From the NCBI RefSeq assembly GCF_000384315.1, contig NZ_ARVW01000001.1, positions 1,497,746-1,561,745 on the forward strand: a stretch of DNA of 64,000 bases. Direction: 5' to 3'. The stretch is from Amycolatopsis nigrescens CSC17Ta-90. GTDB lineage: Bacteria > Actinomycetota > Actinomycetes > Mycobacteriales > Pseudonocardiaceae. The notes beneath the pieces are model-generated. The model was given only the letters and a program-made list of their open reading frames with translations. It was not told where the DNA came from and did not search any database. The position numbers and the translations under genes are program-made. Of the stretch, positions 24,384 through 32,008 are shown one piece after another (positions within the stretch are counted from its first letter, which is position 1; each line of letters opens with the position of its first letter).

Positions 24384-25877
24384 TCACCGGGGTCGCCGGA
24401 ACTCGGCGCGCCACCGGTGCGGGTCGGCGATCTCCTCCACGCGCACCGGAGTGAGACCGCCGGTGGCGAAGGACTCGATCTCGCGGCGGGTAAGGGGCCA
24501 CGGCGGGCCCTGCACAGCGGGGTCTTCGCGGACGGCTTCGATGGCCAGCAGGGTGCCGCCGGGACCGACCAGGTTCGCCACGGCGGCGGTGGCCTTGTCC
24601 CGGACCGAGTCCGGTAGCGCCTGCACGGTGAAAATCTCGACCACCAGGTCGAAGGCGGCCTGCCAGCCGGCGGGCGGCTCGAACAGATCCGCCCGCAGAT
24701 ACTCCACCGGGGATTCGGGAAAGCGTGCACGGACGAGCCGGACGGCGGTGTCGGAAATATCGAACGCCACGGTTTCGAACCCGAGCCCGGCCACGAACTC
24801 GGCGTCGGCGCCGAAACCGCAGCCGACGACCAGCGCGGAACGGCCTTCGCCACGCAGGCCGTGGGCCCATTCGGTGAGCAGCGGGTGGGGAGCCCGTCGA
24901 TCCCATGGCATCGTCGTCTCGCCGGCGACCCCCGCCTGGTAGAGCCGTTCGAACCAGCCGGTCGGGCTGCCGGTGGCCAGCGACTGGGCGGCAAGGCGAT
25001 CCGCCTGCCGCTCCCAGCCGCCGGACGTGTGCCGCAGGATGGCCGGGACGACCACGTCCCATACCTGCCGTGGTGGCATCTGGTGCCCGACGCCGGCCAG
25101 CGCGACCAGGTCACTGCCGGGGATTTCACGGGCCAGTGCTTCGGCGTGGCCGAAGGGGAACAGCGGGTCTTCGGTGCCGTGCAAGACCAGCGTCGGCGCG
25201 GTCACGTCGCCGAGCCGGTGCCGGATCGGGTCGCCGCCTTCGATGATCCAGTGGTTGGTCATGCTGGCCGCGATGTCCGTGGTCCGGTCGAAAATCCGGC
25301 CGGCCAGCTCGCGCTCCCGCTCCTGGTCCACTGGGCACGAGCCGGCGAACGGGCGGTATCCGGCCACCATGTGGTCGGTCATCGCGGCCCGGTCGGACCA
25401 GTCCGGGTCCGGCGCGGGTTCGGCGAACAACGCCTGGATCCGCTCGCTCATCGGCGGTAGATCCGGGTTGGCGGGGCCGCCGGGACCACCGGGGCTGGTG
25501 GAGATCAGCGTCAGCGAAGAGACCCTGTCGGGAAATTCGACACCGAGCCGCTGACCGATGCCACCGCCCATCGAGATGCCGACGACATGCGCCTCGGCCA
25601 GCCCGAAAGCGTCGAGCAGCCCGACCGCGTCCGCGGTCAGGTCGAGCTGGCTGTACGGCGGCGCCCCGGCGGGATAGGAGGTGGACCGTCCGGTGTCGCG
25701 GCTGTCGTACCGGAGGACGAACCGCAGTCCTGCCGCGAGCCGCTCGCAGAACTCGTCCTCCCACCAGTCCATCGAACTGGTCGCGCCACCGATCAGCAGG
25801 ATCGCGGGCTCGGCCGGGTCACCGAAGGTCTCAACGCAGAGATCCACGCCGTTGACGTGGACGAGTTTTTCGACCAT
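24384..25877 (-). CDS. Alpha/beta hydrolase fused to a SAM-dependent methyltransferase
   Basis: About 497 residues in two domains. Residues 1-285 are an alpha/beta hydrolase: VNGVDLCVETFGDP, nucleophile GISMGG (Ser102), LVLHGTEDPLFP with the acid, and VGHQMP with the histidine. After a helical link (ADRLAAQSLATGSPTGW), residues 300-497 form a class I methyltransferase of the TPMT/tellurite-resistance type. It has MPWDRRAPHPLLTEW, the SAM motif LVVGCGFGAD (349-358), VAFDIS and RADLFEP. Either domain alone is common, while the fusion is unusual. It could release and then methylate the same small molecule. ATG at 25877 has GGGAGG upstream; the 16 residues before it lack a site. Confidence 0.9.
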   Translation of the reverse strand: MVEKLVHVNGVDLCVETFGDPAEPAILLIGGATSSMDWWEDEFCERLAAGLRFVLRYDSRDTGRSTSYPAGAPPYSQLDLTADAVGLLDAFGLAEAHVVGISMGGGIGQRLGVEFPDRVSSLTLISTSPGGPGGPANPDLPPMSERIQALFAEPAPDPDWSDRAAMTDHMVAGYRPFAGSCPVDQERERELAGRIFDRTTDIAASMTNHWIIEGGDPIRHRLGDVTAPTLVLHGTEDPLFPFGHAEALAREIPGSDLVALAGVGHQMPPRQVWDVVVPAILRHTSGGWERQADRLAAQSLATGSPTGWFERLYQAGVAGETTMPWDRRAPHPLLTEWAHGLRGEGRSALVVGCGFGADAEFVAGLGFETVAFDISDTAVRLVRARFPESPVEYLRADLFEPPAGWQAAFDLVVEIFTVQALPDSVRDKATAAVANLVGPGGTLLAIEAVREDPAVQGPPWPLTRREIESFATGGLTPVRVEEIADPHRWRAEFRRPR

Positions 25878-26039
25878 GGGGGCCTCCCGCTCGTGAACTG
25901 ACTTCGAGAACCGTAGCCGGTGCACGCCGTTGGGCCGACCCGCTGGAGTCCCTCATATCCGATCGAGTCGTTCACACATGGCGGACACGGTTATGGCGTA
26001 CCTACCGTCTTCGCATGCGGCGTCTGCTGGTGGTTCTGA

Positions 26040-26077
26040 GATGGGGGCATGCGAGGCTTTCTGCGCATGCCCCCATC
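26040..26077 (+). promoter_or_regulatory. Perfect 14-bp inverted repeat in the lipase-like gene leader
   Basis: GATGGGGGCATGCG (26040-26053) and CGCATGCCCCCATC (26064-26077) enclose a 10-nt loop AGGCTTTCTG. The stem ends 6 nt before the GTG chosen as start of the secreted hydrolase. It may be an attenuator, a site masking ribosome entry, or an operator. No U-tract follows. Confidence 0.6.
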
Positions 26078-26083
26078 GATCGG

Positions 26084-27172
26084 GTGCGGGTGTCCCGCAA
26101 GATTCTGACGGTCCTTCTGCTCGGTCCTTTGGTCGCCGCGCCGGCTTCGGCCACACCGTCGCGCATGGAGCTGCCCGCCGAACTGGCGGCCACGGGCGCT
26201 GCCGGGTACCGGATCCGGTACCCCTCGACCACGACGTCGAACTTTCCGACCACGGTCACCGGGTTCGTGCTGGTGCCGCCCGGCACGCCGCCGCGGGGTG
26301 GTGGCTGGCCGGTGATTTCATGGGCGCACGGGACGACCGGCGTCGGTGACCGCTGCGCTCCATCACGCGATCCTGAGCTCGGTGGATACGGCTACCCCGG
26401 CTATCTGGCGAAGTTCGTGCGGGCCGGATACGCCGTCACCGCCACCGACTACGAAGGGCTGGGCAGCCCGGGCGTGCATCCGTACCTGATCGCGGAAAGC
26501 GCCGGACGCTCGGTGGTCGACGCGGTCCACGCCGCGCGTCGGCTGGCGCCCCGCCTCTCCGCGAGCTGGTTCGCGGTGGGACATTCGCAAGGCGGGCACG
26601 CGGCACTCGCGGCCGCTGAACGCGCGAGCCACGGGCTGGATTTCCGAGGCGCGGTCGCGCTCGCCCCGGTCACCGACAACCGCGCCTATGCGGATGGGGA
26701 CGTGAAACCGGTCGACCACGCGTATTTCCTGGCATTGCTGACCGGACTCGACACTCAGCACCCGCCACTGCGCTACAGCGACTATCTCGGCCCGCGGGCA
26801 CTGCGGGAGCTGCCACGACTGCACACCACGTGCCTGGACGAGTTGACCGACCGGATGATCGGCCTCGCACTGCCCGGCGGCGAGTTCACCCCGCGCACAC
26901 CTGGCGCCGCCGGCCGTCTTCGCGACCGGCTGGCCGGCAACGCCGTCCCCCGCCACCGCTCGGCACCGGTGCTCATCACCCAAGGCGACGCCGACACCCT
27001 GGTGCCGCCCGAGCAGACCGAACGGGCGGCCGCACAGGCTCGCGCTTTCGGCACCGACGCGACCCTGCTGCGCTACCCGGGCGCCGGGCACTACGACATA
27101 ACCGAAACCTCCGCACCCGACGTGCTCCGCTGGATCGATGAGCGGCTGCGCGAGGCGAGGTTCAGGGGGTGA
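26084..27172 (+). CDS. Secreted lipase/esterase-like alpha/beta hydrolase
   Basis: About 362 residues from the GTG at 26084, with a Sec signal (RKILTVLLLGPLVAAPASA, cleavage near residue 23). The body has GWPVISWAHGTTG, TDYEGLG, the nucleophile GHSQGGHAAL, the acid in LITQGDADTLVPPEQT and histidine in GAGHYDITE. This is the layout of actinobacterial secretory lipases. An ATG at 26015 preceded by TACCGT is possible, but it would place a charged tail and a 14-bp hairpin inside the coding region. Convergent with the amidohydrolase; the two ends overlap by 11 bp. Confidence 0.86.
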   Translation: MRVSRKILTVLLLGPLVAAPASATPSRMELPAELAATGAAGYRIRYPSTTTSNFPTTVTGFVLVPPGTPPRGGGWPVISWAHGTTGVGDRCAPSRDPELGGYGYPGYLAKFVRAGYAVTATDYEGLGSPGVHPYLIAESAGRSVVDAVHAARRLAPRLSASWFAVGHSQGGHAALAAAERASHGLDFRGAVALAPVTDNRAYADGDVKPVDHAYFLALLTGLDTQHPPLRYSDYLGPRALRELPRLHTTCLDELTDRMIGLALPGGEFTPRTPGAAGRLRDRLAGNAVPRHRSAPVLITQGDADTLVPPEQTERAAAQARAFGTDATLLRYPGAGHYDITETSAPDVLRWIDERLREARFRG

Positions 27173-28376
27173 CAACCCGCCCGGACTGGACGACGTGGCG
27201 GAATCGCGACGGCTCGGCCAGCACCCCGATGTCGGTCAGCGGGTCGCCTTCGACGACGAGCAGGTCGGCGTGCGCACCGGGAGCCAGGGTGCCGATCTCG
27301 CCGGTCATGCCGACCAGGTCCGCCGCGGTCGACGTGGCCGCCCTGATCACGTCGATCGGCTGCTGCACCTCGGCCCGCAGCCGGAACTCGTGGTTCTGGT
27401 GCCGGTGCATACCGCCGAGCAGGTCACTGCCGTAGACCAGTTTCACTCCGCCGCGCGCGGCCCGTTCCAGTGCGGCCAGGCCGGCCCCGAGCACCTCGTC
27501 CACCTTGCGCCAGCTCCGCTCTGGCAGGCCGTGCTCGCGGCCCTCCTGCTTGAGCGCCCAATAGGTGACCAGGGTGGGCACCAGGAACGCGTCATGTTCG
27601 GCGAACAGCTCCACGCTGCGGTCGTCGAGCAGGTTGCCGTGTTCGATGGACCGCACGCCCAGCTCCAACGCCCGGTTGATGGCGCGGGCGGTGTAGGCGT
27701 GCGCGAGCACGTAGCGATTGGCCGCGGCCGCCTCCTCGACCACCGCGCGCAGTTCCTCGGCGGAGTACTGCACGGAGTCGATGCGGTCGGTCGGTGAGGC
27801 GACACCACCGGAGGCCATCACCTTGATGTGGTGCGCCCCCTTGCGAAGCTCGTCCCTGGCCGCGGCCCGTACCGCGTCCACGCCGTCGGCGATCCGGCCG
27901 AGGCCGGCACAGCACGGGTGGTCGTCGTGCGAGTGGGTGCCACGACCGCGGCTGTCGCCGTGTCCGCCGGTCTGGCTCAGCGCACGCCCGCAGAACAACA
28001 GCCGCGGCCCGCGGAACAACCCTTCGGCCTGCGCGTCGGCGAGACCGAAGTCAGCACCGGAGGCGTCGCGAACCGTGGTGAAACCGCGGTTCAGCATCTC
28101 CCCCATGATCCGCGCGCTGTGCGCGGCAGCGTAGGACGGGGAAAGCGAGTTCAGCGCACCGAGGTCCGCGGTCGACGCGGTGACGTGCACATGCGCGTCG
28201 ATCAGACCCGGCAGCACGACCGCGCCGCGGAGGTCTTCGGTCCGGACGTCACCGGCGGTCAGCCCGTGTCCGGTCTCCGCGATCCGCCCGTCCGCGCAGC
28301 GAAGGTCGGCCTCGGCGTACTCCCCGCTGACCGGGTCGAGCAGCCGGGCGTTGCGCAGCAGCAAGGAACCCTTCAT
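27162..28376 (-). CDS. Amidohydrolase superfamily protein (imidazolonepropionase/prolidase-like)
   Basis: 404 residues. The metal site is complete: LIDAHVHV, a putative carboxylated lysine in HHIKVMASGG, LAHAYTA, SIEHGNLL and the aspartate in YGSDLLGG. The N- and C-terminal strands (RNARLLDP, then GAHADLLVVEGDPL) form the usual sandwich. It should hydrolyse a cyclic amide or a C-N bond such as a dipeptide. ATG at 28376 shares one base with the GAF gene stop (TGATG), so it is coupled to it. With the MFS transporter upstream it likely handles the imported compound. Confidence 0.92.
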   Translation of the reverse strand: MKGSLLLRNARLLDPVSGEYAEADLRCADGRIAETGHGLTAGDVRTEDLRGAVVLPGLIDAHVHVTASTADLGALNSLSPSYAAAHSARIMGEMLNRGFTTVRDASGADFGLADAQAEGLFRGPRLLFCGRALSQTGGHGDSRGRGTHSHDDHPCCAGLGRIADGVDAVRAAARDELRKGAHHIKVMASGGVASPTDRIDSVQYSAEELRAVVEEAAAANRYVLAHAYTARAINRALELGVRSIEHGNLLDDRSVELFAEHDAFLVPTLVTYWALKQEGREHGLPERSWRKVDEVLGAGLAALERAARGGVKLVYGSDLLGGMHRHQNHEFRLRAEVQQPIDVIRAATSTAADLVGMTGEIGTLAPGAHADLLVVEGDPLTDIGVLAEPSRFRHVVQSGRVVTP

Positions 28377-28819
28377 CACTTCTCCTCCACCAGGGCGCGC
28401 AGGGCGGGTACCGCGAGCCCAGCCAGCGGCAGCACCGCTTCGACCGACGTGTCGTCGTAGCTGCCTTCCACGTCCAACAGGTTCAGCACGCCCAGGGTCC
28501 GCTCGCCGTCGGTCACCGGCAGGTTGATCACGGCGCCGCAGCCGAGGGATTCGATCAGCTCGTAGTCGGCGAAGATTTCACGTACCGCCTCCCGGTCCGC
28601 GCCGAGATACGGCCGCTGCCCGGTGATGCACCGCTCCAACCAGCCGGCCGCGACCTCCACCGTCTTCTCGCCACCGACCGGGTACAGCCCGGGATGGCTG
28701 CTGTGCACCCGGCGCAGCGCCCGGCGCTCGGGCAACCAGGCCAGTACCGTGAACAACCGCACGCCGACCGCGCGGCGCACCTCTTCCTCGACGGTCGAGA
28801 ATTCCGACAGTCCGATCAC
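28376..28819 (-). CDS. GAF domain protein
   Basis: 147 residues forming one GAF domain: VEEEVRRAVGVRLFTVLAWLPE, then YLGADREAVREIFADYELIESLGCGAVINLPVTDGERTLGVLNLLD. GAF domains bind small ligands. Small stand-alone GAF proteins next to transporters and hydrolases may sense or bind the substrate, or act as free-methionine-sulfoxide-reductase-like enzymes, though the reductase cysteines are absent. The GTG start overlaps the MFS stop by 4 bp (GTGA), and its stop overlaps the amidohydrolase start. The much longer open frame upstream runs out of frame through the MFS gene and is artefactual. Confidence 0.87.
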   Translation of the reverse strand: MIGLSEFSTVEEEVRRAVGVRLFTVLAWLPERRALRRVHSSHPGLYPVGGEKTVEVAAGWLERCITGQRPYLGADREAVREIFADYELIESLGCGAVINLPVTDGERTLGVLNLLDVEGSYDDTSVEAVLPLAGLAVPALRALVEEK

Positions 28820-30207
28820 TTGGTCATCTCCTTGGCGGTCTGCACGGGGCGGCCGTGCTCGGTCAGGTCTTCCAGGGAACGTCCGGCGGTGGACAGGCCG
28901 AACACGATCACGCAGATCACCCCGGCCGCCAGCACGGCGGTGGTCAGTCCGAACACCCCGGCGAAGCCGAGGCTGGCCGCGGACAGGCCGATGATGGTCG
29001 GCGCCAGGATGCTGCCCACCCGGCCGAAAGCGCTGGAGAGCCCGGTGCCGGTGGCCCTGATCCAGGTCGGGAACACCTCGGGGGTGTAGGAGTAGACGCC
29101 CGCGTAAGTGCCGTTCAGGAAAAACGACAGCACCGCCCCGGCCAGCGTGATCGACCATCCGCTGTCCATCTGGCTCAGCCAGAACGCGCTGATCGCGGAC
29201 CCGGCCAGATACAGCGCGATGGTGTGCTTGCGGTCCAGTTTTTCGGACAGCCAGGCCGCGGAGAAGTAACCGGGGACCTGGGCCAGGTAGATGATGATCG
29301 AGAACTCGAAGCTCTTCGTCACCGTGATCCCGCGGTCCACCAGGAGGGTCGGGATCCACGAGAAGAAGCCGTAGTACGAGAACGTGATGACGAACCAGAC
29401 CAGCCAGATCACCGAGGTCCGCTTGGCCATTGCCGGGCTCCACAGGAACTTCAGCGCGCTCAGCAGGTTGACCTTGGGCGTCTGCACGGCCGGCTGCGCG
29501 GTCGCTTCGGGCACCGGTGGCAACGGGCGTCCGGTAGCCGCCTCGACCTTGCGTTCCAGTGCGACGACCACGGCTTCGGCCTCTTCGCGACGTCCCTTCG
29601 CAAGCAGGAAGCGTGGCGACTCCGGCAGCGAGCGCCGCCACCACAGCAGCATCACGATCGGCACCGCGGTGATCAGCTGCGCCACCCGCCAACCTTCCGC
29701 TCCGGCCGGTACGACGAACCGGCCGATCAGCGCCGCGGCCACGAAACCGAAGGAAAAGAATCCGGCCAGCGCGCCGACGAACCAGCCCCGCCGTTTCGCC
29801 GGCACGAACTCGGACAGGAACGGCGCGATGATTGCGCTTTCCGCCCCGGCTCCGGCGCCGGCAAGCACGCGGGCACCGAGGAAGACCCCGTAGTTCGGGG
29901 AGAAAGCCGCGATGACCGAAAACACCGCGTAGAAGGCGAGCGCGTACATCATCACCTGCTTGCGGCCGATCCGGTCGCCGAGCAGGCCCGCCGCAACCGC
30001 GCCGAACAGAAACCCGAACGGGGTCGCCGAGCCGATCAGGCCGAGCTGGCCGTTGTCCAGTCCCCAGACGGCCTTCACGCTGGGCAGCAGGAAGGCCACC
30101 ACGGCCGAGTCCATGCCGTCGAACGTGTAGCCAAGCCCGCCGATCAGCAGCAGCCCGTAGTGGGGACGGCTCAGCGGGAGCCGGTCCAGTCTCGCCAGCA
30201 ACGCCAT
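28816..30207 (-). CDS. MFS transporter, metabolite:H+ symporter type
   Basis: 463 residues, 12 predicted helices. The N-half has YTFDGMDSAVVAFLLPSVKAVWGL and the inter-helix motif GDRIGRKQVMMYAL. A central charged loop (RKVEAATGRPLPPVPEA) precedes the C-half with YTPEVFPTWIRATGTGLSSAFGRVGSI. It resembles the organic acid/nicotinate/aromatic acid symporters (NiaP- and sugar-porter-like). ATG at 30207 has GGAGG 7 nt upstream. First gene of a coupled MFS-GAF-amidohydrolase operon, divergent from an RpiR regulator. It likely imports the amide-containing substrate used downstream. Confidence 0.9.
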   Translation of the reverse strand: MALLARLDRLPLSRPHYGLLLIGGLGYTFDGMDSAVVAFLLPSVKAVWGLDNGQLGLIGSATPFGFLFGAVAAGLLGDRIGRKQVMMYALAFYAVFSVIAAFSPNYGVFLGARVLAGAGAGAESAIIAPFLSEFVPAKRRGWFVGALAGFFSFGFVAAALIGRFVVPAGAEGWRVAQLITAVPIVMLLWWRRSLPESPRFLLAKGRREEAEAVVVALERKVEAATGRPLPPVPEATAQPAVQTPKVNLLSALKFLWSPAMAKRTSVIWLVWFVITFSYYGFFSWIPTLLVDRGITVTKSFEFSIIIYLAQVPGYFSAAWLSEKLDRKHTIALYLAGSAISAFWLSQMDSGWSITLAGAVLSFFLNGTYAGVYSYTPEVFPTWIRATGTGLSSAFGRVGSILAPTIIGLSAASLGFAGVFGLTTAVLAAGVICVIVFGLSTAGRSLEDLTEHGRPVQTAKEMTK

Positions 30208-30269
30208 GGCAGCACCTCCGGGGTGTCCTGCGATGAAAGAGTTGAGGCAACTTAGCCTGCGTTTCACAC

Positions 30270-30293
30270 TAGATGCAATAGACTTTGCATCTA
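30270..30293. promoter_or_regulatory. RpiR operator between the MFS operon and its regulator
   Basis: TAGATGCAA (30270-30278) and TTGCATCTA (30285-30293) form a perfect 9-bp inverted repeat around TAGACT, itself a good -10 box on the plus strand. A bound dimer would cover the core promoter of the regulator and lie about 63 bp from the MFS start. Confidence 0.7.
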
Positions 30294-30351
30294 TGCTCAC
30301 GCATCGCGACAGTGCGTTACCGTGACCGAAATTCTGCAGGAGGGCGGGCGC

Positions 30352-31236
30352 GTGACAGCGGGCAGCGCGGACGATGGTTACGAGGACTGGCTGCGGGACC
30401 GGACCCCCGCCCGCGGCCTCCGGCCGAAAGCCGCCGCGGTGCTCAACGTGCTGCTGTCCCAGCCGCGGCGGGCGTCGTTCGGTTCGGCCACCGAGCTCGC
30501 CCAGCTCGCGGGGGTCAACACCGCCACCGTGACCAGGACCGCGCAGGCACTCGGTTTCGCCGGCTGGCCCGCCTTGCAACAGGAGTTGCGGGCGCGGTAC
30601 CTGTCCTCGCTGAGCGCACCGCAGGTCGCGGCCGAACACCACGAGGCCGGCTCGCCCGGCTCGGCATCACTGCGTCGCGACCTCGACAGCCTGGCCCTGC
30701 TCAACCGACGCTTCGACGACAGCGTGATCCGGACAGTCGCGGAGGCGGTCGCCGCTGGCCGCCGGACGGTGGTGGTGGCCGACGGCAGCTACGCGTCGAT
30801 CGGGATCGCGTTCTCGCACAACGCCAGGCTGGCCGGTTACGACGTGCAGTCGGTGACCACCGGATCCGCCGAGCTGGCGAACGCGGTGGCCAAGCTCGGC
30901 GCACAGGACGTGCTGATCGCGATCAGTTTCTGGCGGCTCTACGAGAGCACCGTGGTGGCCGCGGACGAGGCGCGCAGCCGGGGCGCCAGGGTCTTCGCGA
31001 TCACCGACGCGGCCAGCCCCGCGCTGACCGCCGCGGCCGAGGAGGTGCTGATCGTGCCCGCCGAGGGAGTCGCCTTCTTCCCCTCGCTCACCACGGGAAT
31101 GGCGCTCGTCCAGGCCGTGGTCACCCAGCTCGCCGCCGTCGAACCGGAGCGCACCAGCGCGTCGATCGAAGGCGCCGAGATGATGTGGAGCCGGTTCCGG
31201 CTGATGCACCGCCGCCCCACGTCCTCCGGTTCCTGA
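30352..31236 (+). CDS. MurR/RpiR family transcriptional regulator
   Basis: About 294 residues. An N-terminal HTH_6 domain (KAAAVLNVLLSQPRRASFGSATELAQLAGVNTATVTRTAQALGFAGWPALQQEL) is followed by a SIS domain (about 125-270) with RTVVVADGSYASIGIAFSHNARLAGYDV and VLIAISFWRLYEST. SIS domains usually bind phosphosugars, but here the ligand may differ. GTG at 30352 has AGGAGGG 7 nt upstream, better than GTG 30322. Divergent from the MFS-GAF-amidohydrolase operon, with a matching dyad in between, so it is the likely regulator. Confidence 0.9.
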   Translation: MTAGSADDGYEDWLRDRTPARGLRPKAAAVLNVLLSQPRRASFGSATELAQLAGVNTATVTRTAQALGFAGWPALQQELRARYLSSLSAPQVAAEHHEAGSPGSASLRRDLDSLALLNRRFDDSVIRTVAEAVAAGRRTVVVADGSYASIGIAFSHNARLAGYDVQSVTTGSAELANAVAKLGAQDVLIAISFWRLYESTVVAADEARSRGARVFAITDAASPALTAAAEEVLIVPAEGVAFFPSLTTGMALVQAVVTQLAAVEPERTSASIEGAEMMWSRFRLMHRRPTSSGS

Positions 31237-31248
31237 TCGCATCAAGGG

Positions 31249-31280
31249 TATTGACCGGTCAATAAGGCTATTGCTAGCGT
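31249..31280 (+). promoter_or_regulatory. Promoter with overlapping GntR operator, leaderless start
   Basis: TTGACC (31251-31256), an 18-bp spacer and TAGCGT (31275-31280) make a clear promoter, 6 nt before ATG 31287, so the mRNA should be leaderless. TATTGACCGGTCAATA (31249-31264) is a perfect 16-bp palindrome sitting on the -35 box, where a GntR dimer would block polymerase. Confidence 0.78.
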
Positions 31281-31286
31281 AATTCG

Positions 31287-32000
31287 ATGGCACCACCCCT
31301 CTACCTGAGAATCCGCGCCGAACTCGAGGAACGGATCCGGTCGGGGGACCTGCCGCCCGGCACGCGGTTACCCACCGAGGCCGAGCTGCGGGAGCAGCAC
31401 GGAGTCAGCCGCGCTACCGCGCAGCGGGTCCTGCACGAACTGGCCCAGGCCGGGCTGGTGGTACGGCATCGACGGCGCGGCACCTTCGTCGCCGACGGTG
31501 TGCGGCAGGAAAACCTGCTGCGTTTCGTCAACCCGCAACTGACCGGTCCGGAGATTCCGGGCAGGCACGCGGTGCATTCCGCGGCCGTGATACCGGCTTC
31601 CGACGCCGAGGTGGAACTGCCCGGCCTCGGCGCCGACCAGCCGGTGACCCAGCTCGTCCGGCTGAAGTTCGATGTCGACGAGAACCCGATCGCCGTGGAG
31701 TTCACCGCGGTTCCGTTCGCGCTCGCCCCGCGCCTGCTTGACGAGGACCTGGTGAACCTGACGATGATGCCCTATTTCGCCAGACAGGGCGTACCGGTCG
31801 CCAAATCGAGAATGTATCTGGACCCCGTGCTGCTGGAAAAGCGGCATGCCGACCTGCTGGCCATCGCTCCGGGACAGCCGGTGCTCCGGCAACGCCGACT
31901 CACCTGGCTCACCAACGGCGAAATAGCCGAATCGGGCGCGTATTTCCTGCGCCCCGGAATGATGGACTTCTACATAGAACATTCCGTGCTCGCAGAATAG
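31287..32000 (+). CDS. GntR family regulator, HutC/FarR type (UTRA domain)
   Basis: 237 residues. The winged helix LYLRIRAELEERIRSGDLPPGTRLPTEAELREQHGVSRATAQRVL is followed by the UTRA ligand domain (about 80-235) with TQLVRLKFDVDENPIAVEFTAVPF and RQRRLTWLTNGEIAESGAYFLRPG. It should repress its own operon until an amine or amino-acid-like substrate binds. Translation is probably leaderless from ATG 31287. It is first in a plus-strand operon with an FAD amine oxidase (8 bp away), a sodium symporter and a second FAD oxidase. Confidence 0.93.
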   Translation: MAPPLYLRIRAELEERIRSGDLPPGTRLPTEAELREQHGVSRATAQRVLHELAQAGLVVRHRRRGTFVADGVRQENLLRFVNPQLTGPEIPGRHAVHSAAVIPASDAEVELPGLGADQPVTQLVRLKFDVDENPIAVEFTAVPFALAPRLLDEDLVNLTMMPYFARQGVPVAKSRMYLDPVLLEKRHADLLAIAPGQPVLRQRRLTWLTNGEIAESGAYFLRPGMMDFYIEHSVLAE

Positions 32001-32008
32001 GAATTCCC

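Noticed and set aside
26015..26083. ATG 26015 as start of the secreted lipase-like gene
   Set aside because: It would put a charged tail before the signal peptide and include the 14-bp hairpin in coding sequence; kept only as an alternative.
28820..30250. Long minus-strand frame extending the GAF protein to 624 codons
   Set aside because: Everything upstream of 28819 is the MFS gene read in another frame; the GTG at 28819 overlapping the MFS stop is the real start.
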